From an uncultured Bacteroidales bacterium (GTDB lineage: Bacteria; Bacteroidota; Bacteroidia; Bacteroidales; Bacteroidaceae): a stretch of DNA of 64,000 bases. Of this stretch, positions 35,701-43,971 are shown in pieces. The DNA lies in contig CADCDP010000016.1 in NCBI GenBank assembly GCA_902800305.1, positions 22,914 to 86,913 of the forward strand, given 5' to 3'. The notes beneath the pieces were generated by a model. It was given only the letters and a program-made list of their open reading frames with translations. It ran no database searches and was not told where the DNA came from. Position numbers and translations under genes: made by a program. Position 1 is the stretch's first letter, and each line of letters opens with the position of its first letter.

Positions 35701-36607
35701 GAGGCTGGCTTGGAGCCACCCCATTGCGTGGGTAGCTGGTCATATACACAGCCGTACCGGCGATGGGCCATGAGCCGCCACCACCACCCATACGGTCGCG
35801 GATTTCACCACCCGTACCTGTAGCAGCACCGTTGAAGGGTTCCACCGTCGTGGGGAAGTTATGCGTTTCAGCCTTCAGCGAGATGACGGACTCGATGTCC
35901 TTCACTTCGAAGTAGTCGCTGGTGGAATGGTCGGCAGGAGCAAACTGCTCCACCACGGGACCCTGGCTGAACGCCACATTGTCCTTGTATGCTGAGAGAA
36001 TCTTGTTCGGATTCTCCTGCGTGGTCTTCTTAATCATCTGGAAGAGCGAGCTTTCCTTCTCTTCGCCGTCGATGATGAACGTGCCACCGAAAATCTTGTG
36101 GCGGCAATGCTCAGAGTTAATCTGTGCGAAACCGAACACCTCGCTGTCCGTCAGCTTTCTGCCCAACTGACCCTCCACCTTGTGCAGGTACTCAATCTCT
36201 TCGGGCGAGAGTGCCAACCCCTCCTGTTCATTATATTCCTCCAAATTCTCGACATGCAGAATCGGAGCAGGTTCGATGTTGACCGTGAAAATATCTTGAT
36301 TCAAACCCTTGTACATACGTTGCAGCATCGGGTCATGCTCTGCGTCCTCGCCATCAACAGGGAAATATTCCTCGATACGTTGAATGCCTTGAATGGCCAT
36401 GTTCTGTGTGATTTCCACAGCGTTCGTACTCCACGGCGTAATCATTTCACGGCGTGGCCCCACAAAATAGCCCTTCAAATTGTCTTCGTTTTCGGGTTGA
36501 GCTTCGCCATACAACCAGCAAAGCTCACGAATTTCATCAGCCGACAGGTCATGATTCGCTTGGGTAGCTATCACGCTCCGGGCTGGTGTTCTAAAAAAAT
36601 AAATCAT
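32780..36607 (-). CDS. purL: phosphoribosylformylglycinamidine synthase (PurL, large single-chain form)
   Basis: A 1275-residue FGAM synthase, the fourth step of purine synthesis, of the long type that fuses the synthetase and glutaminase. The N-terminal PurS-like part is followed by the linker with FGFAQINSEHCRHKIFGG, two AIRS-like ATP-binding halves (LKAETHNFPTTVEPFNGAATG, the second with VNVPTGKDSLSMTQ) and a C-terminal class I glutaminase (Cys in LGICNGCQLMVELG; WVAHGEGNF). A short insertion near residues 371-382 (TQVFAGKPQSTNP) coincides with a covarying hairpin element. The promoter box TACCTTTG lies 26 bases before the ATG. The gene heads a run of minus-strand genes reaching deaD. Confidence 0.96.
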   Translation of the reverse strand: MIYFFRTPARSVIATQANHDLSADEIRELCWLYGEAQPENEDNLKGYFVGPRREMITPWSTNAVEITQNMAIQGIQRIEEYFPVDGEDAEHDPMLQRMYKGLNQDIFTVNIEPAPILHVENLEEYNEQEGLALSPEEIEYLHKVEGQLGRKLTDSEVFGFAQINSEHCRHKIFGGTFIIDGEEKESSLFQMIKKTTQENPNKILSAYKDNVAFSQGPVVEQFAPADHSTSDYFEVKDIESVISLKAETHNFPTTVEPFNGAATGTGGEIRDRMGGGGGSWPIAGTAVYMTSYPRNGVAPSQPHSYPKWTKSDKEGDIRPWEEVLPIRKWLYQTPEQILIKASNGASDFGNKFGQPLICGSVLTFEHEETQVFAGKPQSTNPSEGEKVVEQYGYDKVIMLAGGVGYGTKRDCLKGTPEKGNKIVVVGGDNYRIGLGGGSVSSVDTGRYSSGIELNAVQRANPEMQKRANNLVRALCEEEVNPVVSIHDHGSAGHVNCLSELVEECGGLIDMTKLPIGDQTLSSKEIIANESQERMGLLIDEKHIDHVRKIAERERAPLYVVGETTGDAHFAFEQGDGVRPFDLDVAQMFGHSPKTVMTDETVVRKYEDVTYSYKDIETYLENVLQLEAVACKDWLTNKVDRSVTGKIARQQCQGEIQLPLSDCGVVALDYRGEKGIATAIGHAPQAGLADPAAGSVLSVAESLTNLVWAPMAEGLDSVSLSANWMWPCRSQKGEDARLYEGVQALSDFCCALQVNVPTGKDSLSMTQKYPDGSKIISPGTVIVSSGGEVSDVKKVVSPVMVNDKDSVFYHIDFSFDTLKLGGSAFAQSLGKVGSDVPTVKNPEYFRDAFLAVQELVKEELLLAGHDISAGGLITTLLEMTFANQKGGIKVNLNGIVENDPVKLLFAENPGVVIQVKNADKKEVENLLNKAGVGFVEIGQPIEERQIVVKKGGRNRYFDIDRLRDIWYSTSYRLDTKQSFNGMAKERFENYKKQPIEHKFPASFTGKLEQYGISADRRERTGIKAAIIREKGTNGEREMAYSLYLAGFDVKDVMMTDLVSGRETLEDINMIVFCGGFSNSDVLGSAKGWAGAFLFNPKAKAALDAFYAREDTLSLGICNGCQLMVELGLINNNHAVTDAKDYAQMLHNVSHKFESEFVTLQIPENKSVMFGSLSGSKLGLWVAHGEGNFRLPKAESEYSIVAKYNYSGYPGNPNGSTYDVAGIASADGRHLAMMPHLERAIFPWQQANYPAERKADEVTPWIEAFVNARKWVEEKKG
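35475..35495 (+). repeat. covarying hairpin element, copy 2, inside purL
   Basis: On the plus strand the stem CTTTGCGG pairs with CCGCAAAG around TTTTC. The bases before it (GGTTTGTG) resemble the TGTTCGTG before copies 1 and 3. In purL (minus strand) it encodes VFAGKPQS, in a surface loop between the FEHEE and YGYDKVIMLAGG motifs that is shorter in relatives I recall. Confidence 0.6.
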
Positions 36608-36632
36608 AATGCTTAGGAAATATATTGACGTG

Positions 36633-36640
36633 CAAAGGTA
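36633..36640 (-). promoter_or_regulatory. purL: -7 promoter box of purL
   Basis: TACCTTTG on the minus strand followed by CACGTC, 26 bases before the purL ATG, matches the Bacteroidota -7 consensus. A TTTG lies upstream at 36666-36669 on the minus strand, but at a spacing of 25 bases, longer than the usual 19-21, so the -33 element is uncertain. Confidence 0.6.
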
Positions 36641-36701
36641 CGACTTTTTCCTCGAACAATCCGTACAAACACCACCTAACTTACATTATTTATTAAAAAA
36701 A

Positions 36702-37016
36702 ACCTCACCAACCCCTCCTTTTGCCTCATCACCCCTCCTCTTCTTTCCCGTCTGTTCGTGCTCGGCGGTTTTCCCGCCGAGTCCCCTTTCCCCCTCCGCG
36801 CCCGCCCTGCGCCCATCCTTCCTCATCCCCTGTCCATCACCTATCTTTTCCCCCGCCTATCTCTTATCTCATCCCCTCCCCGCCTCATCCCCCTCTTCTC
36901 CCATTCTCCTTTACCACCCATTCCCTCCCTTCCTCCTCCGCCCCCTCCATTCCCCGCCTCCCTTCCGCCAGTTTTCCCTACTTTTCCTTTTTTCTGCCCC
37001 TGTCCCTCTCTTCATT
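36702..37016. other. 310-base polypyrimidine tract in the purL-fimbrial spacer
   Basis: The plus strand is nearly all C and T. In 36841-36960 I count about 14 purines in 120 bases. It is not a simple repeat. Open frames across it encode only Pro/Ser/Leu-rich low-complexity text and are not credible genes. A covarying hairpin (36761-36781) is embedded in it. It lies between the divergent promoters of purL and the fimbrial operon. Such tracts can form triplex DNA or unstructured CU-rich RNA; function here is unknown. Confidence 0.65.
36761..36781 (+). repeat. covarying hairpin element, copy 3
   Basis: The stem CTCGGCGG pairs with CCGCCGAG around TTTTC, preceded by TCTGTTCGTG, identical to the ten bases preceding copy 1. 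The inner stem and loop match copies 1 and 2, while the outer four stem bases differ but still pair. It is embedded in the polypyrimidine tract. Confidence 0.7.
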
Positions 37017-37017
37017 T

Positions 37018-37060
37018 GTAAAAAAGTGTTAAATGTTTCCTCCCTGTAACACTTTTTTAC
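37018..37060 (+). promoter_or_regulatory. 14-bp inverted repeat before the fimbrial promoter
   Basis: GTAAAAAAGTGTTA (37018-37031) and TAACACTTTTTTAC (37047-37060) are perfect complements with a 15-base spacer. The pair lies just upstream of the promoter at 37073-37100. It could be a regulator-binding operator, or an AU-rich terminator for upstream transcription. Fimbrial operons in Bacteroidota often use invertible promoters, but arms this close would flip only 15 bases, so I favour a fixed site. Confidence 0.5.
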
Positions 37061-37072
37061 AGTTTTGCCCCC

Positions 37073-37100
37073 TTTGTTTCATCCACAAATTGTAATTTTG
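37073..37100 (+). promoter_or_regulatory. promoter of the fimbrial operon
   Basis: TTTG at 37073-37076 and TAATTTTG at 37093-37100 form a -33/-7 pair with a 16-base spacer, slightly short for the Bacteroidota consensus (19-21). The first start codon is 65 bases downstream, leaving an AT-rich leader. Confidence 0.5.
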
Positions 37101-37164
37101 TAAACTTAACTTCGTCCTCAAAAAGCTAAGATTCAAGATGAAGATATGAGATAAAGAAAAAATT

Positions 37165-38895
37165 ATGATGAGAATTATCAGTTTGGTCGTATGTATGCTT
37201 ACTGTAACTTGTGTTACTAAAGCGCAAGACACAATAGTCATAAACAATACAAAACTGGTACGTGTGGGGGATTCGGTGCAACTGGCGATGCGCATCGACA
37301 TGAAACAAAACAAGGTGGGCCGTCGGGAAATCGTCCTGATTGAACCTATCGTCGAAACAAAGTCCTCGGCAGTCATTCTGCCATCCATCGGCATCTACGG
37401 ACGCGACCCGTATTACTACTACATCCGGTCGGGCAACAACTGGCTGCAACCAGGAGAGAAGGACATGATGCTGAGAGCCAAAAAGGTGGAGCAACCCATC
37501 GACTACGTGGCAACCATGCTGTATGAAACATGGATGGACACAGCAAGGGTGAACATCACCATCAGCAGCAACCACTACTGCGAAGGCTCAACGGAACTCT
37601 CGGGATTCACCGTCTATACGGCAAAACCACAAATCGTGCAAGGCGGTTCGTATGTAGAGACCCAACAACAGTCGAAAAAAGGAACAGCATACATCGACTA
37701 TGTGGTCAACATCACAGAAATCAACCCGAACTACCACAACAACGCCCGAGAACTGAGGAAAATCGGGCAGACCATCGACTCCGTGAGGACTGACGCAGCC
37801 AACACTATCAACGACATCACCATCAAGGGATATGCGTCGCCTGAAGGACCTTACGACAACAACGTGCGACTGGCAAAAGGAAGAAGCGAAAGCCTCACAC
37901 GCCACATCGCCGAAACATATAACATACCGAAAGAGCTGATGCGCACAGACTACCAGCCAGAGGACTGGGAAGGACTGTACAAAAGCGTGAAGGAATCCAA
38001 CCTGCCACACAAGGCAGAAATCCTCGCACTCATTGACGACCCGACGTTCAACGACGACCTCGATGCCAAGTTGCAGCTCATCAAAGACAGGTTTCCGAAG
38101 GACTACCAGTACATCCTCAAGAACATCATGCCGTACTTGCGCCACTCCGACTACACCATCAACTACGAGAGGCACACCACCAGCACGATGACGGAAAAGC
38201 CAGACACGCTCTGGAGCATCCCCAACGGAGGACAACTGCTGCCACCCACCCAAGCAAGGCTCAAGCCCTTCCGTCCCATCTTCGCCCTGAAGACCAACAT
38301 GCTCTTCGATGCGATAATAACTCCCAACTTCGAGATAGAAGTGCCGTTCGGACGAAAGCGCAACTGGAGCATCATGGTGGAAGACTGGTTCCCTTGGTGG
38401 CTTTTCGACAAGAACTCCCAAGGTGACTCCAACCCCTACAAATGGCTCGGAGTGCCTTACAAGAACAAAGGTGACAAATCCTTCAGAAAAGCCTATGAAC
38501 TCTGGGTGATCGGAGTGGAACTCCGCCGATGGCTGAACCGCTGCCCCGAACAGAACCCACTCATGACAGGTCATTTCATCGGGCTTTATGCCGCCAGCGG
38601 AAAATACGACCTCGAACGCAAAAGCGTGGGCGACCAAGGAGAATTTCAGAGCTACGGCATCACATGGGGCTACTCATGGCTGCTCGGACGCCGATGGAAC
38701 CTCGAATTTTCAGTCAGTGCTGGTGTCCTGTGGGGACCACAACGACACTATCACGGCGAATTTGACGATACACACCTCATCTGGAAAGAAAACCGAAACT
38801 TTACCTACTGGGGTCCAACTAAACTCAAACTTTCTATCGTGTGGCTCTGGGGCAACTCGCTACCCCGACACAGAAAGGAGGTGCGAGATGAATAA
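37165..38895 (+). CDS. fimbrial-operon protein: DUF3868/OmpA-like fused to DUF3575
   Basis: A 576-residue exported protein. Residues 1-20 are a signal peptide (ending TKA). About 21-180 look like DUF3868 (DTIVINNTKLVRVGDSVQ). About 180-365 contain an OmpA-like fold (ITIKGYASPEGPYDNNVRLA, TDYQPEDWEGLY). The C-terminal about 200 residues (FALKTNMLFDAIITPNFEIE, FIGLYAASGKYDLE, YGITWGYSWLLGRRWNLEF) are a DUF3575-type outer-membrane barrel. In many Bacteroides fimbrial clusters DUF3868 and DUF3575 are separate neighbouring genes; here they are one chain. It probably anchors fimbriae to the outer membrane and peptidoglycan. Its end overlaps the next start by eight bases. Confidence 0.8.
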   Translation: MMRIISLVVCMLTVTCVTKAQDTIVINNTKLVRVGDSVQLAMRIDMKQNKVGRREIVLIEPIVETKSSAVILPSIGIYGRDPYYYYIRSGNNWLQPGEKDMMLRAKKVEQPIDYVATMLYETWMDTARVNITISSNHYCEGSTELSGFTVYTAKPQIVQGGSYVETQQQSKKGTAYIDYVVNITEINPNYHNNARELRKIGQTIDSVRTDAANTINDITIKGYASPEGPYDNNVRLAKGRSESLTRHIAETYNIPKELMRTDYQPEDWEGLYKSVKESNLPHKAEILALIDDPTFNDDLDAKLQLIKDRFPKDYQYILKNIMPYLRHSDYTINYERHTTSTMTEKPDTLWSIPNGGQLLPPTQARLKPFRPIFALKTNMLFDAIITPNFEIEVPFGRKRNWSIMVEDWFPWWLFDKNSQGDSNPYKWLGVPYKNKGDKSFRKAYELWVIGVELRRWLNRCPEQNPLMTGHFIGLYAASGKYDLERKSVGDQGEFQSYGITWGYSWLLGRRWNLEFSVSAGVLWGPQRHYHGEFDDTHLIWKENRNFTYWGPTKLKLSIVWLWGNSLPRHRKEVRDE

Positions 38896-39994
38896 GCGCT
38901 CTTTGACAAACAACACCCTCTCCTTCCCATCCAGGCTCTTGGCCGTGGTTGCTTTAGTATTCCTCCTCTCCTCCTGCGAGCGCCGCCCCCTCGAAGTCTA
39001 TTACGAGCCAGCAGCACTCATCAGAGTGGAACTCGACTGGATAGACCATTTCGGAATGCGACCCAACGGTATGCTGATGCTCATCTACGACGAAAACGAC
39101 TCCATCACCAAAGCCGTCGGACCCGTCAACGAAGTCGATGCCCAGACACTTACCCTCGGAGTGGGAAACTACAAGCTCATCTTCTGCAGCTACCCCGACG
39201 AAGGAACCTTCAACTTCCAGCGATTGAGCAATCACTACTACGCCAACGCGCGTTCCGTCAAGTTGCGGGGACACACCTACGATTATTGGGAAACCGAGAT
39301 TGCTGACGAGGGTCCCGAACCCATCGGAGCAGCTGTCGATACCATCACCATCACACCAGAAATGGTGAACCACGACCTCAAGTTCATCGACTACAGGGAT
39401 AGAGACAACTTTGGTGCAGACACCTCAATATACGTCTTTCACGAAGTGCCAGACCCCATGACCGTCACGCTCTTCATCAAGGCGAAGGTGAAACGTCGGC
39501 AGAGCATCAAAACCATAGACGCAGCCATCAGCGGAATGGCAGACGGGTTCTACCTCAGCCGAATCGACCGCACTACCGAACGAGCAACCCTCTTCCTCCC
39601 CAACGAGAACTGGCACAAAGAGAAATTCGGAGCCGAAATCGATAGCATGGGCTTCATCTACACACAGATTTCCTCCTTCGGACTCCCACACGGGAAGGAA
39701 CTCCTCGCCGAGCGAGACAGCGCAGACAACGTGCTCACCTTCCACATCCTAATGACCAACGACAGCATACAGGACGTATCCTTCAACGTAGGGAAAGAGA
39801 TACGCTACATCACACCCACAGGACGGGAAGCCCAGATACGCAACCGACAAGACCTCCACGACCTCAAGCTCGAACTCGACCTATCTGAAATCATCGTCAT
39901 GCCTCCCACACCGCCCACCCGTACCGGCCAAGGCTTCGATGCCGTAGTAGATGAATGGGACGACGGAGGCACATTCGAACTCGGAGGTTTCTAA
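38888..39994 (+). CDS. FimB/Mfa2-like (DUF5119-type) fimbrial anchor lipoprotein
   Basis: A 368-residue lipoprotein. The ATG at 38888 is preceded by an unusually strong ribosome binding site (AAAGGAGGT, 38874-38882), rare in Bacteroidota, and gives a lipobox ending at Cys30 (FLLSSC). The mature start CERRPLEVYYEPAALIRVEL, the repeated beta-strand pattern and the position before the fimbrillin genes fit the FimB/Mfa2 or DUF5119 anchor family, which caps and tethers the fibre. Overlap with the upstream gene suggests coupled translation. The stop is followed by the MNT-HEPN pair instead of the fimbrillin gene. Confidence 0.75.
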   Translation: MNKRSLTNNTLSFPSRLLAVVALVFLLSSCERRPLEVYYEPAALIRVELDWIDHFGMRPNGMLMLIYDENDSITKAVGPVNEVDAQTLTLGVGNYKLIFCSYPDEGTFNFQRLSNHYYANARSVKLRGHTYDYWETEIADEGPEPIGAAVDTITITPEMVNHDLKFIDYRDRDNFGADTSIYVFHEVPDPMTVTLFIKAKVKRRQSIKTIDAAISGMADGFYLSRIDRTTERATLFLPNENWHKEKFGAEIDSMGFIYTQISSFGLPHGKELLAERDSADNVLTFHILMTNDSIQDVSFNVGKEIRYITPTGREAQIRNRQDLHDLKLELDLSEIIVMPPTPPTRTGQGFDAVVDEWDDGGTFELGGF

Positions 39995-40049
39995 TCCTTC
40001 TCCCCAAAATTCAATAATATCCACAACAAATAGCAACAAAACTAACTCA

Positions 40050-40370
40050 ATGATAAAACCAACCGATAAACCCATCCTTGACCTCATACGGAATACCATC
40101 CGAGAGCAAGAGCCTACTGCAGAGATTATCCTCTACGGTAGCCGAGCACGTGGCGATGCACGCCCTGACTCCGATTGGGATGTGCTGGTGATTGTGGACA
40201 AACCACACCTAAATCTAAAAGAACGTGGCACTTTTGACTACGACCTCTGGGAGAAAGGGTTGGATATTGGAACAGAAATCAACACTCGTACATATACCAA
40301 GAAAGAATGGGAAAACGCGCCCAAAACCCTCTTTAAGTATTTTGTACAGAATGAAGGAATAAGATTATGA
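40050..40370 (+). CDS. MNT-type nucleotidyltransferase antitoxin
   Basis: A 106-residue minimal nucleotidyltransferase. The active-site motif is complete: IILYGSRARGDARPDSDWD, with the GS pair and the two acidic residues (SDWD), then the third acidic strand near LDIGTEINT. In MNT-HEPN modules the nucleotidyltransferase neutralises the HEPN RNase, in known cases by adding AMP units to it. The ATG at 40050 is chosen because the frame upstream is only spacer sequence. It overlaps the HEPN start by four bases (ATGA), typical of the module. Confidence 0.82.
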   Translation: MIKPTDKPILDLIRNTIREQEPTAEIILYGSRARGDARPDSDWDVLVIVDKPHLNLKERGTFDYDLWEKGLDIGTEINTRTYTKKEWENAPKTLFKYFVQNEGIRL

Positions 40371-40774
40371 GTTTAGACCAAGAGACAAGGATCAACACCG
40401 TGCTCTACAGGATAGAGAAAGCACAGGCTACATGGGATGATGCTATGGTCGCTATTGAACACAAAAGGTGGAACATGGCGACAAATAGACTCTACTATGC
40501 TGTATTCCATGCCGCATCTGCCTTGTTGATATCCAAGAACATCGTTGCAAACACCCATAGAGGATTTCTCTCCCAAATAAGTTTGCATCTTGTCAAAGCT
40601 GAAGTCATAACAAAAGAAGAGGGAAGGCTAATTAGACGTCTCTTTGAATTGCGACATGAAGATGATTACGAAGACTTTATTGATACAGAAGAAGAGGAAA
40701 TCAAAGAGATTACACCCCAAGTCCGCCAACTCCTTGACAAGTTCATTAGACTTAATACACTATACCAACTCTAA
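40367..40774 (+). CDS. HEPN-domain toxin (UPF0332-like)
   Basis: A 135-residue all-helical protein. The pattern RWNMATNRLYYAVFHAASAL and the second half RRLFELRHEDDYEDF match HEPN proteins of the UPF0332 type, where the Arg and the (H)xxDY region form the RNase site. Translation is coupled to the MNT gene upstream. The pair lies between the fimbrial anchor and the first fimbrillin, on the same strand, so it may be transcribed with the fimbrial operon. Toxin activity is inferred from the family and the arrangement. Confidence 0.78.
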   Translation: MSLDQETRINTVLYRIEKAQATWDDAMVAIEHKRWNMATNRLYYAVFHAASALLISKNIVANTHRGFLSQISLHLVKAEVITKEEGRLIRRLFELRHEDDYEDFIDTEEEEIKEITPQVRQLLDKFIRLNTLYQL

Positions 40775-40827
40775 CCTCTAACATAAAAACCAATAACAAT
40801 TATTAATAACCTAAAAATTAACCAATT

Positions 40828-43800
40828 ATGAAAAAATTCTTTCACTTTTTCAGTTGGCCGCTCACAGCCCTCATCGTAGGTCTGTCGGTAGCGGCATGTA
40901 CCGATAAGGAGACCATAGATGGTCTGCCCATCGGTTCAACAGGGACACCTGAAAACGCCCTGTCGTTCTCCACTTATATGGGTGGAAACCTGAAGGAAAC
41001 ACGTGCAGGTGCTACAGGCAGCATTAACACGGAAGTACTAAAAGGTACAGAATATGGCTTTGGCGTGTTCGGTTACTATACAGGTACAGGCACCTATGCC
41101 AATCACCGTATTACAGGTGGTGACACAAAGCGTTATCCCAACTTTATGTACAACCAGATGGTGAAGTATAATTCCGCATTAGACGACAGCTATGTCACAA
41201 AGTGGGTTTACTCACCCATCAAATACTGGCCCAACGACATCCAAGCAGGTGATGTGGACGACCAGACTTTTGACCGTAGCTTAGACCCTGCACAGGGCGA
41301 TGGCACCAACGGAGGTAACATCAGTTTCTTTGCATACGCGCCATACGTTGAAGTCGCATCGCAGGAGAACGCCACTTCCATCGATGGATTCAAGACATCC
41401 ACCAATGCTGACGAAACAGGTATCCTCTCTTTCAGCGGCAATAAGTTCAACGGTGAGACAGGGTACTATTCCGACCCATACGTGACTTATCGTATTCCCG
41501 CCAACTCCAAGAATGTGGTTGACCTCCTTTGGGGTACAACCAATCCGCTTGATATGTCAGACCCCAATGTGGTAGGTCAACTGAACAGCGGAGTGAAAGG
41601 CGACAAAACTAGTACTGAGGCTTATATAAAAGACATTCTTGACGGCTACACAGTAAATGCCGACATGACCAAGCAGACCACGAAGGGAGTGGTGAAATTC
41701 CTCTTCAAACACGCCCTCTCAAAAGTCGGTGGCTCCTACACTGGCGAAGAAACGGATGGCTCTGACGACGACCCAAACACCAAAACCAACGGTCTGATGG
41801 TAGTGCTCGACCTTGACGACCAGCAAGGTGCCGAAGATGGCGGTGAACTCGAAAAATATCTCGCCTACGACAATTTGGAGCCTTGTTCTGACGCTGCCCA
41901 GAACAAGTACAATACCAAAGTAACAGTCGAGAAGATAGAACTTTCCAGCAAGTATCAGTTAACAGACGATGGCGCAACTGCTGCCCAAGCTGGTGAGAAG
42001 ATTACGACTAATACTAGCTACTGGGAGAACATCAAGAACCAAGGTCTCTTCGACCTCGCTACTGGTATTTGGGATGAGCCTTCCCTTATACACATGAATG
42101 ACCTCTCACAGGTTATTCAGACATCTGGCACAAATGTAGATGGGAATCCAGACCCAACGGATGACGCGAAAGATGCTATCCTCAATGAGAATATCGCCGA
42201 GCCAGCCACTGCTCCCGACTACACTAAGACCGACTTCGAGCAGAAGCTTCCTATTGGTGTGACCACTGTTCCAAAGAACGTCTATGGCGACGATGGTGCT
42301 CCTTTCGTCTTCATCCCAGGCACACGTCCCGTCATCGAAATCTCCATTACATACGTAGTTCGTACCTACGACCCCAACTTGGGTGACGTTTATTCTGAAG
42401 TGCGCCAGCGCATTACCAAGAATCTCTACATCACCAAGGCTGTAGAACTCAACAAGCAGTACAACATCTTGATTCACCTTGGCCTGACCAGCGTGAAGTT
42501 CACAGCAACCGTAGATGACTGGGATGTGGCTGGACAAGAAACACAGACTGGTACAAATCCAGAAACTGGCGAGCCGATTATGACTTTCGAGGAAGAAATC
42601 GAGCACGTATATCTGCCACGCAACGTGGGTGAAGTTGCCGTTACTTACACAGAAACTTACAACAGTGATACAAAACTCTACAATTCAAATTACAACATCT
42701 TTGCCAGCCGTGCCGTGACAGGGGCTTTGACACTGAGCAATCCTGTAAACGCAGAAGACAAGTCTGTTAACCCATCGCATATTGCCATTTCAACGAATGC
42801 TGACTGGGTAACCATTAACGGTGAAGGTACAAATACCGTGACCATCGACCTCGCAGAGAACATCTCATTGGCAGCAAGAGAGGCAACCATTACTGCTATC
42901 TACGACAACGTTCCAACCACGTACACCATCAAGCAGATGCCTTCTACGGTTAAGACTTCGGCACTCAGAATCAAGGGTGATGACGACAGCGAGTACACAA
43001 CTCTCGCTTCTACAGCCGACTACGAGACAGAACTGTACGTAACCGAGCTGAAGACAGTCAATGCGGATGGAACTGTCAATACCACAGCCAAGATTCCAGC
43101 TTCGCCAATCACCATTACGAAGAACTACACGCTGGCTAAGTCTGGTTCTGACACCTGGATTAACGTGGCTGATCAAAAGGTGTCGATCGCGGAATCTAAT
43201 ACGACTACAAGTGAACGTGGTCCTGTGACAATCAGTGCTACTTATAACTACCCAACCACCTATGGATTCGGAACAACAGCAGACGTTTCCGCAACAACTA
43301 ACCTTAGCATCAAGCAGGAAGCTGCCCAATATGGCACACTCACGCTGAGCATTCCAACACCTAACGTGGCAAAGGAAATTGGAGCAACAACGACCTATAC
43401 CCTCAATGCAACGCTCACAGACAGCAATGGTAAGGTGGTGAAGGCTGAAAATGATGTAACAAGTGGTGCATCTGTTACATCAACAGAGGCATGGTTGTCT
43501 GGCACAAATGGCACCTTGACTACAAACGCGGATAACATGGGTAAAGCAAGAACGACAGAGGTTACTGCTACATTCGAAGGCATGACCAGCAACACCGTTA
43601 TCGTTACTCAGGCCGCTGCCGAACTGCGCATCAACGTAAACAGCGCTGCTGTTCCAATAAAAGAAACAGCTAATTCTAATGCACGTGTTACTTCTGTTAT
43701 TATGAACGAAGGAAGTGCTAACGAAAATGTTACGGCTGATTGTACCTTCTACATCAAGTGTAACGACGGTGGCTCTTGGGCTTCGATTGACAAGACCACG

Positions 43801-43911
43801 GGTGTTATCACCGTACAAGCAAATGGTTCGGGCGCACCAAGAAGCGTTACAGTGACAGCTGTACACACTTCTGGCGTAAGCAAGACTCGTGTCCTTAATC
43901 AGAAAAACTAA
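40828..43911 (+). CDS. large fimbrillin-family lipoprotein with BACON-like repeats
   Basis: A 1027-residue surface protein. The lipobox ends at Cys24 (LSVAAC). Shortly after comes the fimbrillin start, with a trypsin-like maturation site in KETRAGATG, then aromatic-rich strands shared with the next gene (KWVYSPIKYWPND, GNISFFAYAPYVE, NVVDLLWGTTNP, FKHALSKVGG, LTSVKFTATVDDWD). Residues from about 600 contain several BACON-like beta-sandwich units (STNADWVTINGEGTN, ATITAIYDNVPTTYTIKQ and others), an unusual C-terminal extension. It probably is a tip or shaft adhesin of the fimbriae. A short hairpin separates it from the second fimbrillin gene. Confidence 0.83.
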   Translation: MKKFFHFFSWPLTALIVGLSVAACTDKETIDGLPIGSTGTPENALSFSTYMGGNLKETRAGATGSINTEVLKGTEYGFGVFGYYTGTGTYANHRITGGDTKRYPNFMYNQMVKYNSALDDSYVTKWVYSPIKYWPNDIQAGDVDDQTFDRSLDPAQGDGTNGGNISFFAYAPYVEVASQENATSIDGFKTSTNADETGILSFSGNKFNGETGYYSDPYVTYRIPANSKNVVDLLWGTTNPLDMSDPNVVGQLNSGVKGDKTSTEAYIKDILDGYTVNADMTKQTTKGVVKFLFKHALSKVGGSYTGEETDGSDDDPNTKTNGLMVVLDLDDQQGAEDGGELEKYLAYDNLEPCSDAAQNKYNTKVTVEKIELSSKYQLTDDGATAAQAGEKITTNTSYWENIKNQGLFDLATGIWDEPSLIHMNDLSQVIQTSGTNVDGNPDPTDDAKDAILNENIAEPATAPDYTKTDFEQKLPIGVTTVPKNVYGDDGAPFVFIPGTRPVIEISITYVVRTYDPNLGDVYSEVRQRITKNLYITKAVELNKQYNILIHLGLTSVKFTATVDDWDVAGQETQTGTNPETGEPIMTFEEEIEHVYLPRNVGEVAVTYTETYNSDTKLYNSNYNIFASRAVTGALTLSNPVNAEDKSVNPSHIAISTNADWVTINGEGTNTVTIDLAENISLAAREATITAIYDNVPTTYTIKQMPSTVKTSALRIKGDDDSEYTTLASTADYETELYVTELKTVNADGTVNTTAKIPASPITITKNYTLAKSGSDTWINVADQKVSIAESNTTTSERGPVTISATYNYPTTYGFGTTADVSATTNLSIKQEAAQYGTLTLSIPTPNVAKEIGATTTYTLNATLTDSNGKVVKAENDVTSGASVTSTEAWLSGTNGTLTTNADNMGKARTTEVTATFEGMTSNTVIVTQAAAELRINVNSAAVPIKETANSNARVTSVIMNEGSANENVTADCTFYIKCNDGGSWASIDKTTGVITVQANGSGAPRSVTVTAVHTSGVSKTRVLNQKN

Positions 43912-43971
43912 CTAACTGCTTCCTAAAATCTGTCCATCTGCTTTACGGATAGGATGGAGCATAACCTCTTC

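Noticed and set aside
36609..37049. Pro/Ser/Leu-rich open frames in three frames of the polypyrimidine tract
   Set aside because: All three frames are open because the sequence lacks purines; no start signals or homology-like patterns.
37018..37060. Invertible fimbrial promoter (phase-variation switch)
   Set aside because: The inverted repeats enclose only 15 bases and lie upstream of the promoter boxes; inversion would not turn the promoter round, and no site-specific recombinase gene is near.
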